Of a stretch of DNA of 64,000 bases, positions 9,083-18,438 are shown piece by piece. This stretch comes from Caulobacter zeae (GTDB taxonomy: Bacteria; Pseudomonadota; Alphaproteobacteria; Caulobacterales; Caulobacteraceae). Every line of letters starts with the position of its first letter. Position 1 is the stretch's first letter. The stretch is from contig NZ_PJRS01000010.1 in assembly GCF_002858925.1 (NCBI RefSeq), forward strand, positions 62,001 to 126,000. Reading direction: 5' to 3'. The notes below the pieces were generated by a model. That model made no database searches. It was not told the DNA's origin and saw only the letters and a program-made list of their open reading frames with translations. The position numbers and the translations under genes were made by a program.

Positions 9083-9394
9083 ATGAAGCTCATTCAGATT
9101 ATGGCTGCGCTCCTATTCGTAGTGCTGGCGCTGGCCTTTTGCGGGCGGCAGTCGCGAGAGAAAGGCGAGCGCGAGTTGCAGGCGCGAGCCGAGGCGGCAG
9201 TGCGGGCGCACGGGCTTACACCTGCCGAAAGTCGCATCGTCCAGGGTGTTCACGAACCCGCCGTCTGTGGAACGGCCAGTGGGCAGCACTTCATCTTCCG
9301 TGGCGATCCCGCCCGGACCTCCAACGCCCTGATCGTGCAGGGCGACATGCCGTCCCAACAATTCGAGGCCTTGGTCAAGGCTTGGTGCGGATAG
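9083..9394 (+). CDS. Small membrane-anchored or secreted protein
   Basis: The 103-residue product begins MKLIQIMAALLFVVLALAFC, a hydrophobic signal or anchor ending in Cys21 (GRQSREKG follows). The rest is charged, with a central HGLTPAESRIVQ segment and two further Cys. A GGGGGAA ribosome-binding site precedes the ATG. It is placed between the chaperone and the tape measure, an odd position for a membrane protein. That suggests a moron-type gene, possibly involved in superinfection exclusion, but no family is recognised. Confidence 0.55.
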   Translation: MKLIQIMAALLFVVLALAFCGRQSREKGERELQARAEAAVRAHGLTPAESRIVQGVHEPAVCGTASGQHFIFRGDPARTSNALIVQGDMPSQQFEALVKAWCG

Positions 9395-9443
9395 CGCCGG
9401 GCTGAGCACCCGCGCGGCCTCGGTCATCTGACCGGAGGCCCCA

Positions 9444-12011
9444 ATGGCCCGCACCGACCTGGAACAACTCGTCTACCAGATGTCGGCGGATCTCCGCAGT
9501 CTGGAGAACGCCAACAAGCGGGCCTTGGTCAATGTGCGCCAGACGGCGCGCGATGCTCAACGCGAGTACGACAAGCTTGCGGCCGAGATGGGACAGGCCT
9601 TCGGGCGCGGTTCGCTCATGGCGGGCGTGGCGTTCGGGGCGGTGACGTCCTATGCGGTGAAGGCCGCGAGCGACGCCAGCGAAACCGCCAACGCCTTCGA
9701 GGTGGCGTTCGGCAAGATGGCGCCGGTCGCGCAGAAGTTTGCCGAGGCCTACAGCGGCCAGGTCGGGCGGGCGCTCGACGAAACCCAAGCCCAAATGGCG
9801 AAGACGCAGCTCATCCTGACAGGCGTTGGCCTCGCGGCGGACAAGGCGTTTGAAGCGACCCAAGCGATTCAGAAGCGATCAGTGGACATCGGCTCGCTCT
9901 GGAACGTGGATGACGCGGAGGCCTATCAGGCAATCCTCTCGGGTATCTCTGGCGAGGCCGAGCCACTTAAGCGGTTCGGCGTAGCGCTCAACGAAGCGGC
10001 GGTGAAGGCTGAGCTTCTGCGATTGGGCTTTAAGGGCAATGCAGAAGACGCGTCAGAAGCGGCGAAATCTGTCGCCCGCCTGAACCTAATCATGGCCGGC
10101 ACGATCAAAACCGACGGCGATGCGATCAAGACTAAAGACAGCCTGGCAAACCAGCTGAAGGCAATGCGGGCTGAATACCGCGATGCATCGGTCGAGTTGG
10201 GAAAGAACTTCCTCCCGGTGGCCACCGACGTGGCTCACGCCGCCAACGCCATGCTCGTCGAGTTCAACAAGCTGCCAAGCAGTGTGCAGATGGGCGGTTT
10301 AGCCTTGGTGGCGCTGGTAGCCGCCGGCGGGCCGATCGCCGCCGCGATCGAGGGTCTGACCAAGCTCATCAAGTACGCCCAGGCGGCGCGAACGGCGATG
10401 GCTGGCGTCGCGGCCGCCAACGCGGCAGCGGGCGCGGCCGGTGCGGGCGGCGCTGCTGCTGGCGCGGCTGGCGGCGGGGCGGGTGCTGCTCTGATGACAG
10501 GCGGCCTGGCGGCCGTCGGCGTCGGGTATGTCGCCACGGGTATCGCGGGCATGGCCAAGGCAGTCGAGGGTGGCAACCGCGTCACGGCGGTCAAGAACCT
10601 GCTGGCCGACCCGTCGCTCGTCCGCAAGATGAGCGACGCCGACATCGTCAAGCTGCAAGGCTTGCTGCGCAAGGACGCCAGCCGCAAGGGCGAGCAAGCC
10701 CAAACGATGTACGGCGACTTCGGCGCGAATACGACGCCGGCTAGGAACGCCCTTGGCATCCTGGCCGGCGAGCAGAACGCCCGCGCGAAGGCCAAAGCCG
10801 ACGCGGCGACCGGCAAGCCTGCCGATCCGGATGGCTTCAAGCTGACGCCGGACCTACTCAAGCCCGTCGGTGGCGGCAGCAGCGGTGCGAAGGGTGGCAA
10901 GTCGGAAGCCGAAAAGGCGGCCGACCTCGCCGCCCGTCAGGCCGACCGGTTCAACGCGGCGATGGCCTCGGCGCAGGACGCCGAGCTTGGCGCTCGCCAG
11001 CGCTTGGCCAACACCGCCGCCGAGCGGGCCAAGATCGAGTTGGACAGGATCGCCGCCGATGAGAAGGCTCGGGACGAAGACCTGCGCCTCGCCGTCAAAA
11101 AGGACGAGCTGACCCAAGCCCAGGCCGACCAGATCCGCGCGGCCGAGGGTAAAGCCAGGGCGGCAGAACGGGAGTTGATCGAGACTGAGCGCGACGAGGC
11201 GCAGCGCGCCGAAGCCTACCGTCTGTCGACGACGCTAGCCGGGTTCGAGGCCGACATTCTGGCCTCGCAAATCGAGATGGCGCAAACGTTCGCCGAGCGC
11301 TCCGCTCTCGAACGCAGGGCGCTCGAACTGCGGCAGGCGCAAGAGGCGGCCGGCCTGACAGACGAGATGGCGCGTAACCCGTCGCTTTCCGAAGAGGACA
11401 AGCAGAGGCTGCGCACTGGCCTCGCCAACGCCCAGGCTTCGGCGCGGGCGGCCCTCGCGAACGCCCAGAAGGAAGACCTCAAGGCCAACATTCTTGAGGC
11501 TTTCGACGCTGCCCGTGGTGGGGCCGGATCGCTGGCCGACTATTTCGGCGACCGGGTGAAGGCCAAGCTGCTCGACAGCCTGGCCGACAAGCTGGCGACC
11601 TGGCTGCAAAAGCTCGGCTCTGCCGGCGGCGGCTCGGGCGGCGGCTTCCTAAGTTCCGTGGCCAAGGTCGCAAGCAGCTTTGCGGGCATGTTCGACAGCG
11701 GCGGTTCGATCGGGGCCGGCGAGTGGGGCATCGCGGGCGAGCGCCGGCCGGAGATCGTCAAAGGACCGGCCACGGTCATCAGTAGCGGGGCAAGCCTCCG
11801 CGCGCTGAACGGCACAGCAGCGACGCCTTACGTCGGGCGCGACCGGGTCATCCATGTGGTCACCGAGGCCTCGGATTATTTCACCACCAAGGTTCGACAG
11901 GAGGCCACGCCCATCGCCGTCGGCGCGGGCATGGCCGCGTCTCAGACCGGGGCCGATCGCGCCATGAGCGCGGCTCGGAGCCAGAACCGTTACCGTATCG
12001 CGGGGGCCTAA
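9444..12011 (+). CDS. Tail tape measure protein
   Basis: At 855 residues this is the longest tail gene before the tip, as expected for the protein that sets tail length and enters the host membrane. The N-terminal part (LEQLVYQMSADLRSLENANK, then a tryptic helical region) is coiled-coil-like. The middle holds two hydrophobic stretches (MGGLALVALVAAGGPIAAAI about 285-305 and LMTGGLAAVGVGYVATGIAG about 350-372). Long Ala/Glu/Arg-rich helices follow, and a Gly/Ser-rich C-terminal region contains GGSIGAGEWGIAGERRPEIV, a motif seen at the end of lambda-type tape measures. It ends one base overlapping the next start. Confidence 0.92.
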   Translation: MARTDLEQLVYQMSADLRSLENANKRALVNVRQTARDAQREYDKLAAEMGQAFGRGSLMAGVAFGAVTSYAVKAASDASETANAFEVAFGKMAPVAQKFAEAYSGQVGRALDETQAQMAKTQLILTGVGLAADKAFEATQAIQKRSVDIGSLWNVDDAEAYQAILSGISGEAEPLKRFGVALNEAAVKAELLRLGFKGNAEDASEAAKSVARLNLIMAGTIKTDGDAIKTKDSLANQLKAMRAEYRDASVELGKNFLPVATDVAHAANAMLVEFNKLPSSVQMGGLALVALVAAGGPIAAAIEGLTKLIKYAQAARTAMAGVAAANAAAGAAGAGGAAAGAAGGGAGAALMTGGLAAVGVGYVATGIAGMAKAVEGGNRVTAVKNLLADPSLVRKMSDADIVKLQGLLRKDASRKGEQAQTMYGDFGANTTPARNALGILAGEQNARAKAKADAATGKPADPDGFKLTPDLLKPVGGGSSGAKGGKSEAEKAADLAARQADRFNAAMASAQDAELGARQRLANTAAERAKIELDRIAADEKARDEDLRLAVKKDELTQAQADQIRAAEGKARAAERELIETERDEAQRAEAYRLSTTLAGFEADILASQIEMAQTFAERSALERRALELRQAQEAAGLTDEMARNPSLSEEDKQRLRTGLANAQASARAALANAQKEDLKANILEAFDAARGGAGSLADYFGDRVKAKLLDSLADKLATWLQKLGSAGGGSGGGFLSSVAKVASSFAGMFDSGGSIGAGEWGIAGERRPEIVKGPATVISSGASLRALNGTAATPYVGRDRVIHVVTEASDYFTTKVRQEATPIAVGAGMAASQTGADRAMSAARSQNRYRIAGA

Positions 12012-12604
12012 TGGCCGTTCTTTTCCCTACGTGTCCCCTGCCGTTGTCGCCCAGGCCTCGCTTGGTCGACTACGGTGGCGACCTGACGCCTTACCTGGGC
12101 GGCCCGGTGCAGCGCATCGAGCGTTTGGGGTCGCGCTTCGCTCTCGCTGTCGAACTGCCCAAGCTCGATCAGGAAGAGGCCCGCGTTTGGGTCTCGCGGC
12201 TGTTGCAGGCAAAGCGGTCCAGCGGCGTGCTCGGTTGGCCGCAGCTCGGCAACGGCGTAGGCGACGAAGGCGCGCCGCGCGTCAACGGTGCGGGTCAAGG
12301 CGGAACGGTGCTTTCGCTGGACGGCCTGCCGCCGAACAAGGCGATCAAGGAAGGCTGGTTCTTCTCGCTGAACGCGGGCGGGCGGCGCTACCTCCACATG
12401 ATCACGGCCGACGCTGTCGCCTCGAACCTCGGGGCGGTCACGGTCACCATCGAGCCGATGCTGCGGATCGTCCCGCCGGACAATGCCGTGATCGAGCTGG
12501 CCGCCCCCAAGATCGAGGGGTTGGTGCAAGGCAACGAAGGCGCGTGGGAGCCGGATCTCGCGGAAGAGGTCGGCCTCTCCTTCACCCTGGTCGAGCGGGA
12601 GTAG
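12011..12604 (+). CDS. Distal tail protein
   Basis: This 197-residue protein follows the tape measure, where distal tail/hub proteins lie. It opens with LFPTCPLPLSPRPRLVDYGG, contains RIERLGSRFALAVELPKLDQ, and ends in GLSFTLVERE. The mix of strands and a DQEEARVWVSRLLQAKR helix resembles the small baseplate hub proteins of siphophages. The start overlaps the previous TAA (TAATG). I infer the role from gene order and sequence texture, not from a named domain. Confidence 0.65.
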   Translation: MAVLFPTCPLPLSPRPRLVDYGGDLTPYLGGPVQRIERLGSRFALAVELPKLDQEEARVWVSRLLQAKRSSGVLGWPQLGNGVGDEGAPRVNGAGQGGTVLSLDGLPPNKAIKEGWFFSLNAGGRRYLHMITADAVASNLGAVTVTIEPMLRIVPPDNAVIELAAPKIEGLVQGNEGAWEPDLAEEVGLSFTLVERE

Positions 12605-12606
12605 CC

Positions 12607-13269
12607 ATGAGCGAGCTACACCCGCAACTCGCCGCCGAGCTGGAGAAAGCCAACGTCGCCCTTTTCGGGGCGATGCTGGTGGAGTTTCCCGACCGGGACA
12701 TGTGCCTGCTCGACGGCGCTGGAAGCCTGCTTATCGGCAACCGGTGGTTCGCCGGGCGCGACGACGTCTATGGCGTCTGCTCGGGGATCAGCGAGTTTTC
12801 CGACGGCGACCCTACGCAGGCGCCGCACCTGACCCTGACGTTCCAGCCGCCGACCAACACGGCGGCGGCGGCGCTGACCTCGGCGCTGAACCAAGGGTCG
12901 CCCACGACGCTGATGGTCGGCGCGATCGACCGGACAACGGGCCTGGTCATCCCCAACCCTTACGAGCTGTTCGTCGGGGAATGGGACGTGGCGACCATCA
13001 ACATCGACAAGGGCGAGCGGTCGGTCGACGTCGAAATCGTCTCGATCTTCGAGCGCCTATTCGAGCAGGACGAAGGGGTTCGCCTGACGTCGTCCTGGCT
13101 GCAATCGGTCTGGCCCAATCACAAAGGCCTCGACTTCCACACCGCTGACCCGACGAACCTGCCCTGGGGCAAGGAAGGCTCGCGCGCCGTTGCCGGCGGG
13201 GCGAGCAGCTACGTCGTCAGCGACGCGCAGAAGGCCATCCTGCGCCGCGTAGGGGTTTCCATCCTGTGA
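12607..13269 (+). CDS. Minor tail protein (tail hub region)
   Basis: The 220-residue product starts at the ATG after GTAGCC, two bases after the previous stop. It contains LFGAMLVEFPDRDMCLLDGA, a FSDGDPTQAPHLTLTFQPP strand region, ELFVGEWDVATINIDKGE, and a late YHxxD-like HTADPTNLPWGKEGS segment. The position (distal tail gene, this gene, peptidase-like gene, tip protein) is that of the GTA gp12-gp15 module, where a DUF2163-like protein is found. I cannot confirm that family by eye. The TGA stop overlaps the GTG start of the next gene. Confidence 0.62.
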   Translation: MSELHPQLAAELEKANVALFGAMLVEFPDRDMCLLDGAGSLLIGNRWFAGRDDVYGVCSGISEFSDGDPTQAPHLTLTFQPPTNTAAAALTSALNQGSPTTLMVGAIDRTTGLVIPNPYELFVGEWDVATINIDKGERSVDVEIVSIFERLFEQDEGVRLTSSWLQSVWPNHKGLDFHTADPTNLPWGKEGSRAVAGGASSYVVSDAQKAILRRVGVSIL

Positions 13270-13688
13270 CCACCCTTCTTCGCCGCCACGCGGCGGCCGA
13301 CGCCGTTGTGCGTCGCTTCAAGGACCGCCCCTTGCGGGCCGGGACGAACGATTGCGTCCGCATGGCCTCGTTCGTCCTGCGCAAGCTGGGTTACGGCTCC
13401 AAGCTGCCGAAGTCGGGCGAATACCGCTCAATGGTCGGTGGCCTGCGCCGCTTGAACGCCTTGGGCTTCGACAGCGTCGAGGCCGCGCTCGACAGCATGG
13501 GCCTGGTGCGAACCACGCTGGCCCGCGCGCTGCCGGGCGACATCATCGCCGTCCCCGGCGAGGACGCCCTGCCGGCGCTGTGGATCGCGCTTCCCAACGG
13601 CCGAGCCCTGGGCTGGCACCAAGACAGCGACTGCTGCGCGATCATTCAACCGACCCTGACCGACGCCATCGTGTGGAGCGTCATCTAA
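13266..13688 (+). CDS. Tail-associated NlpC/P60-like (DUF6950-type) protein
   Basis: The 140-residue protein uses a GTG start overlapping the previous stop (GTGA). A Cys in GTNDCVRMASFVLRKLGY and a His in GRALGWHQDSD are placed as in the Cys/His pair of small NlpC/P60-like papain-fold proteins. The gene lies where tail-tip cell-wall hydrolases are encoded, between the hub and the tip protein. Its likely role is local peptidoglycan opening during DNA injection, or it may be a structural relative without activity. The next gene starts in the overlap TAATG. Confidence 0.65.
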   Translation: MTTLLRRHAAADAVVRRFKDRPLRAGTNDCVRMASFVLRKLGYGSKLPKSGEYRSMVGGLRRLNALGFDSVEAALDSMGLVRTTLARALPGDIIAVPGEDALPALWIALPNGRALGWHQDSDCCAIIQPTLTDAIVWSVI

Positions 13689-16600
13689 TGGCCAAAGCCC
13701 TCAAGACCGCCGGCATGGTGATCGCAGGCGCCGCCCTGATCGCCACCGGCATTGGCGCGGCGGCGGGCGTCGGCCTCCTCGGCGCCTCGGCTTCCGCTGT
13801 CGCCAGCTTGGGCGGCGGCTGGACGCTCTTTGGCGCTTCGCTTTCCACCCTGTCCAGCGTCGGCGCTGGTCTGACCGCCGTGGGCACGCTGTTGACCAAG
13901 CGTCCCGGCGTCGCCACCGGCGGCAGCCCCGTCCAGCAGGCCTATGACCCGTCGTCAGGCCTGCCCTATCCGTTCGGCCGGACGGCTGTCGCTGGACGCA
14001 TCGTCTATGGAACCGTCACCGGCCCGCTCAAGGAAGGCAACAAGTACCGCCTATTCTATTCGGTGCTCTCTGGTGTCCGCATCGATGGGTTCGAGAGCTT
14101 CTCGACCAACGACGAAACCGTTTCGTTCACGTCGGACGCGGGCGAAGGTGCCAGCGGGACCTACAAGAACCGCATGTGGCAGGTGCGCCGCACGGGCGCG
14201 CCCGACAGCCGCAGCTATCTGCGCTTCACCGCCACCGGCACCAAGGACACCCCGGCCGACCACGGCGGCAATCCGCCCGAATGGACTGCGCAACACACGC
14301 TCGGAGAAATGGCCGTCAGCCTGACGGCCTGCGAGTACGACCAGAAGGTCTACGCCAGCGACGTCAAGCCCTTGTACGTCATCCGGGCCGCCAGGGTGTA
14401 CGACCCCCGTCTAGACAGCACCTACCCCGGCGGCGCTGGGGCCTGCCGGGCGAACGACGAGAACACCTTCGTCTGGTCGGAGAACCCGTGGCTGCACGCC
14501 CTGACCTGGGCGATGGGGCGCTATCAGAACGGCGCCCGGGTTCTCGGCATCGGCGCGGCCCTGGCCTTCCTGCCCGTCGCCCAGTTCGTCGAGGCCGCCA
14601 ATATCGCCGACGCCAACGGCTGGAAGATCGGCGGCACGGCCTGGTCGACGGATGACAAGTGGGCGGTGCTCCGCTCCATGGCGCAGGCCGGCGGCGGCGA
14701 GTGCTTCCCCCTGGGCGGCAAGATCGGCTGCATGGTCAACGCGCCGCGTGTGTCGCTGGCGACGGTCGAGGCCCGCGACATCGTCGGCCCGTGCTCGGCG
14801 GCCGGCACGCGGGGCCGCCGCGACCGGATCAATGGCGCGGTTCCACGCTATCGCTCCGAGGCGCACGGCTGGGAAATCGTCGCCGCAGATCCGATCATCG
14901 TGGCCGCGCACGTGGCCGAGGATCGCAACCAGCAGCGCACGCGCGAGATCGACTATCCCTACGTCCAGGATCTCGCCCAGGCGGGCCAGCTCGCCCGCTA
15001 CGACATCGAGAACAGCCGCGAGTTCGGGCCGATCACCCTTCGGCTTGGGCCGAAGTGGAAGGGCTTCGTTCCTGGCGACGCCCTGACGCTGAACGTCCCC
15101 GACCTGGGCTTGAACGGCCAGCTCGCCGTCATCACCAAGCGGGCGTTCGATCCGTCGACCTTCTCGGTGACGCTGGAACTGCGGTCGGAAACGACGGCCA
15201 AGCACGCCTTCGCGCTAGGCCAAACGACCACGGCGCCGCCGATCCCGACCTTGACCGGCAACGACGCCCTGATGCCAGGCGCGCCGCCGGCCGAGGACGT
15301 GAGCGTTGAGGGCGGCACGACCGCTGGTCCCGACGGCGCGCTGCCGGTGATCGTCTACAAGGTGGTGCTGGCCAACCAGCACGCCACCCACGTCATCGTC
15401 GACTACCGGCAGATCGCGCCGACCGTCGGCGAATGGCGCTCGCGGGAATGGCCGGTGTCTTCCCTGGCTGTCGACGGTGACGACAACCCGACCGTGAGCC
15501 TGCCGCTCGATGGTCTGGCGGCTGGCGCGACCTATCAATCGCGCATCCGCTACCGGACGGTTCGCGGTGTCGAAGACCCCGCGACCGCGACCCCGCTGCC
15601 CGACGCCACGACAGGCGGCCTCGACGCGGGGACGGTCGAGGGCAAGACCCCGGCCCAGATCGTCGCTGACGCCGGCGCGTCGGTGCAGCCGGCTATCGCC
15701 GCCGTCGAAGCTGCCGCGCAGGCCGCGTCGATAGAGTCGGGCCAGGCCCTGGCTCTGCTTCAGACGCCAGGAACCGGCGTGATCCAGCGCCTGGCCGACG
15801 TCGAGGTCCAGGCGGACGGCGCGGATGCGCGACTGACCGACGAGGTCGCCCTGCGAACGGCCGAGAATGCCGCAGCGGTGGCCCGCATCGGCGACCTCGA
15901 GGCCAGCCGCCGCGTCGTCGCCAACGCGCTGAGGAACGGCAATGCCGCCGATCCTCAGGCCCTGCGGTACTGGACCGCGCCATCGGGCGGCTTCGTGGTG
16001 GGCAACGATCCGCAATACGGCCCGTACTTCGGCGCGGTGGCGAACACCAGCGGGGCCACGCGGGTCCTGCTTTCGGAGATCCACGGGACCAGCCCCGGCG
16101 ACGTGTGGAGCCTTGGCCTGCAAGGCGACCCGGGCGGCAGCTCCGGCTCGGCCAGGGCGTTCGTGTTCTTCACCTGGATGCGCGGCGGCGTTCAGCTGGG
16201 CAACAGCGCGGCGGTGTTCCTCGACAACGGCGTGATGAGCTGGGCCAAGCGCGCCGAACTCAGGGGCGTCACCGTGCCGGCGACCGTGGCGGGTCAGGTC
16301 CCTGACGGCTTCCAAATCTGCTATGCCGTGCCCAACGGCCACCTGAACTCGACCTTCTCGTATGTGATGGTCAACCAGGGTGCGGTGGCCCTGCCGTTCA
16401 ACGACCTGTCGACGGCCAAAAGCAGTCTGGCCCGGACGGCGAGCCTGGAACTGGCGCAGGCGGCGAGCGACAGCAGCCTGGCCGTGCTGACCGACCGCGT
16501 CGGCGTCTCCATGCAGCAGGGAGACTCCATCGTCGCGAACGCTCGGTTCGGGGCGTACACGGCGGCGGCGGGCATTCCCGACGGCTGGAGCGAGTACCTG

Positions 16601-18094
16601 AACGGCTCGGCCGCCACACGCCAGCCCGCGCCCGGCGGGCGCTACGCCCCGCGCTGGTCGACGACGGCGACCCAGATGTATGGGATCGTGCAGAGCGTCG
16701 TCCTGACGCCGGGTGATTGGATCCTGGAGTTCCAGGCCATGGTCACGTCAGGCGACTGGCGCGGCTGCGGCCTCCTGGCCTCGTATCCCGGCGGCGAGAT
16801 CGGACGGATCGACTGCGGCGTCGATCCCGACAACGGCGGTGTGATCGGCGCGGGCGGCCCGGGGTATCGACGGTTCACCAAGAAGGTCACCGTGCCTTCG
16901 CCGGTCGTCGTGACCTTCTATGCCATGGCCACCTGGGACGGCTACGCCAGCGGTCGTTCGGCCAAGACGATCGATATCCAAGTGGCTGACGTCTATCCGG
17001 TTGACGCCGCTGTTCGCGCCGCCCAGGCCGACGCCTCCACGGCGCTAACGGCGTACTCGACCTTGTCGGCCTCGTTCGCGTCGTACCAGACGACGACCGA
17101 CGCCCGCTTCACCAGCCCGACTGGAGAAGTGCAGGTGGCCAAGAGCCAGGCCATCGCCCAAAGCCTGGCCGACGCGAACCAGGCGATCAGCACTTATGAC
17201 GCCTCGACCACGGCCAGCTTCGGCGGCCTACGCGCCGCGACCGGGTTGCTGCAATCGGCGATGACGACCGTGCAGGGGCGCGTCGTGGCCTGGCTTAAGC
17301 TGACCGCATCCAGCGGATCGGAAGAGGCCAAGGTCGAGGTCGTCGCCGACGAGGGCGGTTCGCTGATCCGCATGGTCGCCAAGGCGATTTCGCTGGCCAA
17401 CACGGTCGGCGGGGTTGTGATCGACGTGTTGAAGATCGTCGGCGGCGAAGTGTTCTTCGGCGCTCCGGTCTCCATCGACGTGGCGGGCAAGCGCCTGACG
17501 CTGGGACCGGGATTCGGGTCGTCGAGTGACCTGGTTTGGTGGTTTGGGCCAAGCGCCATCAGCGTGGCGGCCATGACCAAGATCAACGGCCATTTCGCGC
17601 TCGCGACAGACGGCAAGGTCTACTACGGCACGGCCGAGCTGGGGACGGGGTCGGGCAATCCTGACGCCGTCACGGGCCGCTATGGGCAACAGTCCAACCT
17701 GGCCCCGAACACCGGCGCGCATGCGCTCGCGGTTCAGCTCGACCTGTCGGGCGTCGCGGCCAGCGATCTCGTGGAGGCCAAGTTCCTGATCACTCAGGAA
17801 GTGGCCGGCGCCCTGTCGACGACCGGCACCTGGTCGGGCGGCTGGGAAATCGTCGAGCAGACGACCGCCGGCGGGTCCACGGCCGTGCGCGCATCAGGCC
17901 TGCTGACCATCGAAGACAGCGGCGGTGGACTTCTCGACATCCAGTCGAGCGAGCCGATGGACGCATTCATGCGACTGCCTGATCGGACCCTCAATGGAAC
18001 GGTCCGCTACGCGCTGCGCCTGTGGCGCAGCAGCGGACCGACCATCACCGGCAACGGCATTCACGCCGAGCTGCGCGTGCAGCGCACTCCCTGA
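13688..18094 (+). CDS. Tail tip / host-specificity protein (J-like)
   Basis: At 1468 residues this is the largest phage protein. A hydrophobic N-terminus (MVIAGAALIATGIGAAAGVG) is followed by VQQAYDPSSGLPYPFGRTAV, the conserved start of TipJ-like tail-tip proteins. The PLYVIRAARVYDPRLD and WSENPWLHALTWAMGRY motifs are diagnostic of the hub-binding domain. A fibronectin-type III-like region around 535-640 (YKVVLANQHATHVIVDYRQ) comes before coiled-coil stretches, two carbohydrate-binding-looking beta domains (about 750-870 and 940-1100), and a C-terminal beta-rich receptor end. It would contact the host surface. Confidence 0.88.
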   Translation: MAKALKTAGMVIAGAALIATGIGAAAGVGLLGASASAVASLGGGWTLFGASLSTLSSVGAGLTAVGTLLTKRPGVATGGSPVQQAYDPSSGLPYPFGRTAVAGRIVYGTVTGPLKEGNKYRLFYSVLSGVRIDGFESFSTNDETVSFTSDAGEGASGTYKNRMWQVRRTGAPDSRSYLRFTATGTKDTPADHGGNPPEWTAQHTLGEMAVSLTACEYDQKVYASDVKPLYVIRAARVYDPRLDSTYPGGAGACRANDENTFVWSENPWLHALTWAMGRYQNGARVLGIGAALAFLPVAQFVEAANIADANGWKIGGTAWSTDDKWAVLRSMAQAGGGECFPLGGKIGCMVNAPRVSLATVEARDIVGPCSAAGTRGRRDRINGAVPRYRSEAHGWEIVAADPIIVAAHVAEDRNQQRTREIDYPYVQDLAQAGQLARYDIENSREFGPITLRLGPKWKGFVPGDALTLNVPDLGLNGQLAVITKRAFDPSTFSVTLELRSETTAKHAFALGQTTTAPPIPTLTGNDALMPGAPPAEDVSVEGGTTAGPDGALPVIVYKVVLANQHATHVIVDYRQIAPTVGEWRSREWPVSSLAVDGDDNPTVSLPLDGLAAGATYQSRIRYRTVRGVEDPATATPLPDATTGGLDAGTVEGKTPAQIVADAGASVQPAIAAVEAAAQAASIESGQALALLQTPGTGVIQRLADVEVQADGADARLTDEVALRTAENAAAVARIGDLEASRRVVANALRNGNAADPQALRYWTAPSGGFVVGNDPQYGPYFGAVANTSGATRVLLSEIHGTSPGDVWSLGLQGDPGGSSGSARAFVFFTWMRGGVQLGNSAAVFLDNGVMSWAKRAELRGVTVPATVAGQVPDGFQICYAVPNGHLNSTFSYVMVNQGAVALPFNDLSTAKSSLARTASLELAQAASDSSLAVLTDRVGVSMQQGDSIVANARFGAYTAAAGIPDGWSEYLNGSAATRQPAPGGRYAPRWSTTATQMYGIVQSVVLTPGDWILEFQAMVTSGDWRGCGLLASYPGGEIGRIDCGVDPDNGGVIGAGGPGYRRFTKKVTVPSPVVVTFYAMATWDGYASGRSAKTIDIQVADVYPVDAAVRAAQADASTALTAYSTLSASFASYQTTTDARFTSPTGEVQVAKSQAIAQSLADANQAISTYDASTTASFGGLRAATGLLQSAMTTVQGRVVAWLKLTASSGSEEAKVEVVADEGGSLIRMVAKAISLANTVGGVVIDVLKIVGGEVFFGAPVSIDVAGKRLTLGPGFGSSSDLVWWFGPSAISVAAMTKINGHFALATDGKVYYGTAELGTGSGNPDAVTGRYGQQSNLAPNTGAHALAVQLDLSGVAASDLVEAKFLITQEVAGALSTTGTWSGGWEIVEQTTAGGSTAVRASGLLTIEDSGGGLLDIQSSEPMDAFMRLPDRTLNGTVRYALRLWRSSGPTITGNGIHAELRVQRTP

Positions 18095-18111
18095 CAACAA
18101 GGAACAATCGG

Positions 18112-18435
18112 ATGACCGATCTATCGACCGTGCCGCAAGAGGACCTTGCGGCCGAACTGGCGCGGCGCGCCGCAGCCCAGGCGCTGGAGGCGGCGCAAGC
18201 CGTCGCCCTGCGCTACGGCGCCGCCCGGCCCATCTTCGAGGGCGGGTCATACACCCTGCCGGCCCTGTCAGAGGCGCTGAAGGCTGTGGTTGTGACCTGG
18301 CCGTCGGGCCGCCTGTCCGTGAACGCCGACGTCCTCGCGCGCCAGATCGACGCCGTCGTCAGCGTCTGGGCCGCCGACGTGGCGCCGCAGCTAGCGTTGG
18401 CGGACGCGGCCGATAGCCCGACAGAGGAGGCTTGA
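18112..18435 (+). CDS. Small phage protein between tip and fibre genes
   Basis: This 107-residue helical protein, with an Ala-rich LAAELARRAAAQALEAAQAV segment and a VVTWPSGRLSVNADVLARQI region, is preceded by a CAAGGAAC ribosome-binding site. It ends three bases before the GTG of the tail fibre gene. It may be a fibre assembly factor or chaperone, because small proteins beside fibre genes often are. No family is recognised, so this remains a position-based guess. Confidence 0.6.
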   Translation: MTDLSTVPQEDLAAELARRAAAQALEAAQAVALRYGAARPIFEGGSYTLPALSEALKAVVVTWPSGRLSVNADVLARQIDAVVSVWAADVAPQLALADAADSPTEEA

Positions 18436-18438
18436 TCG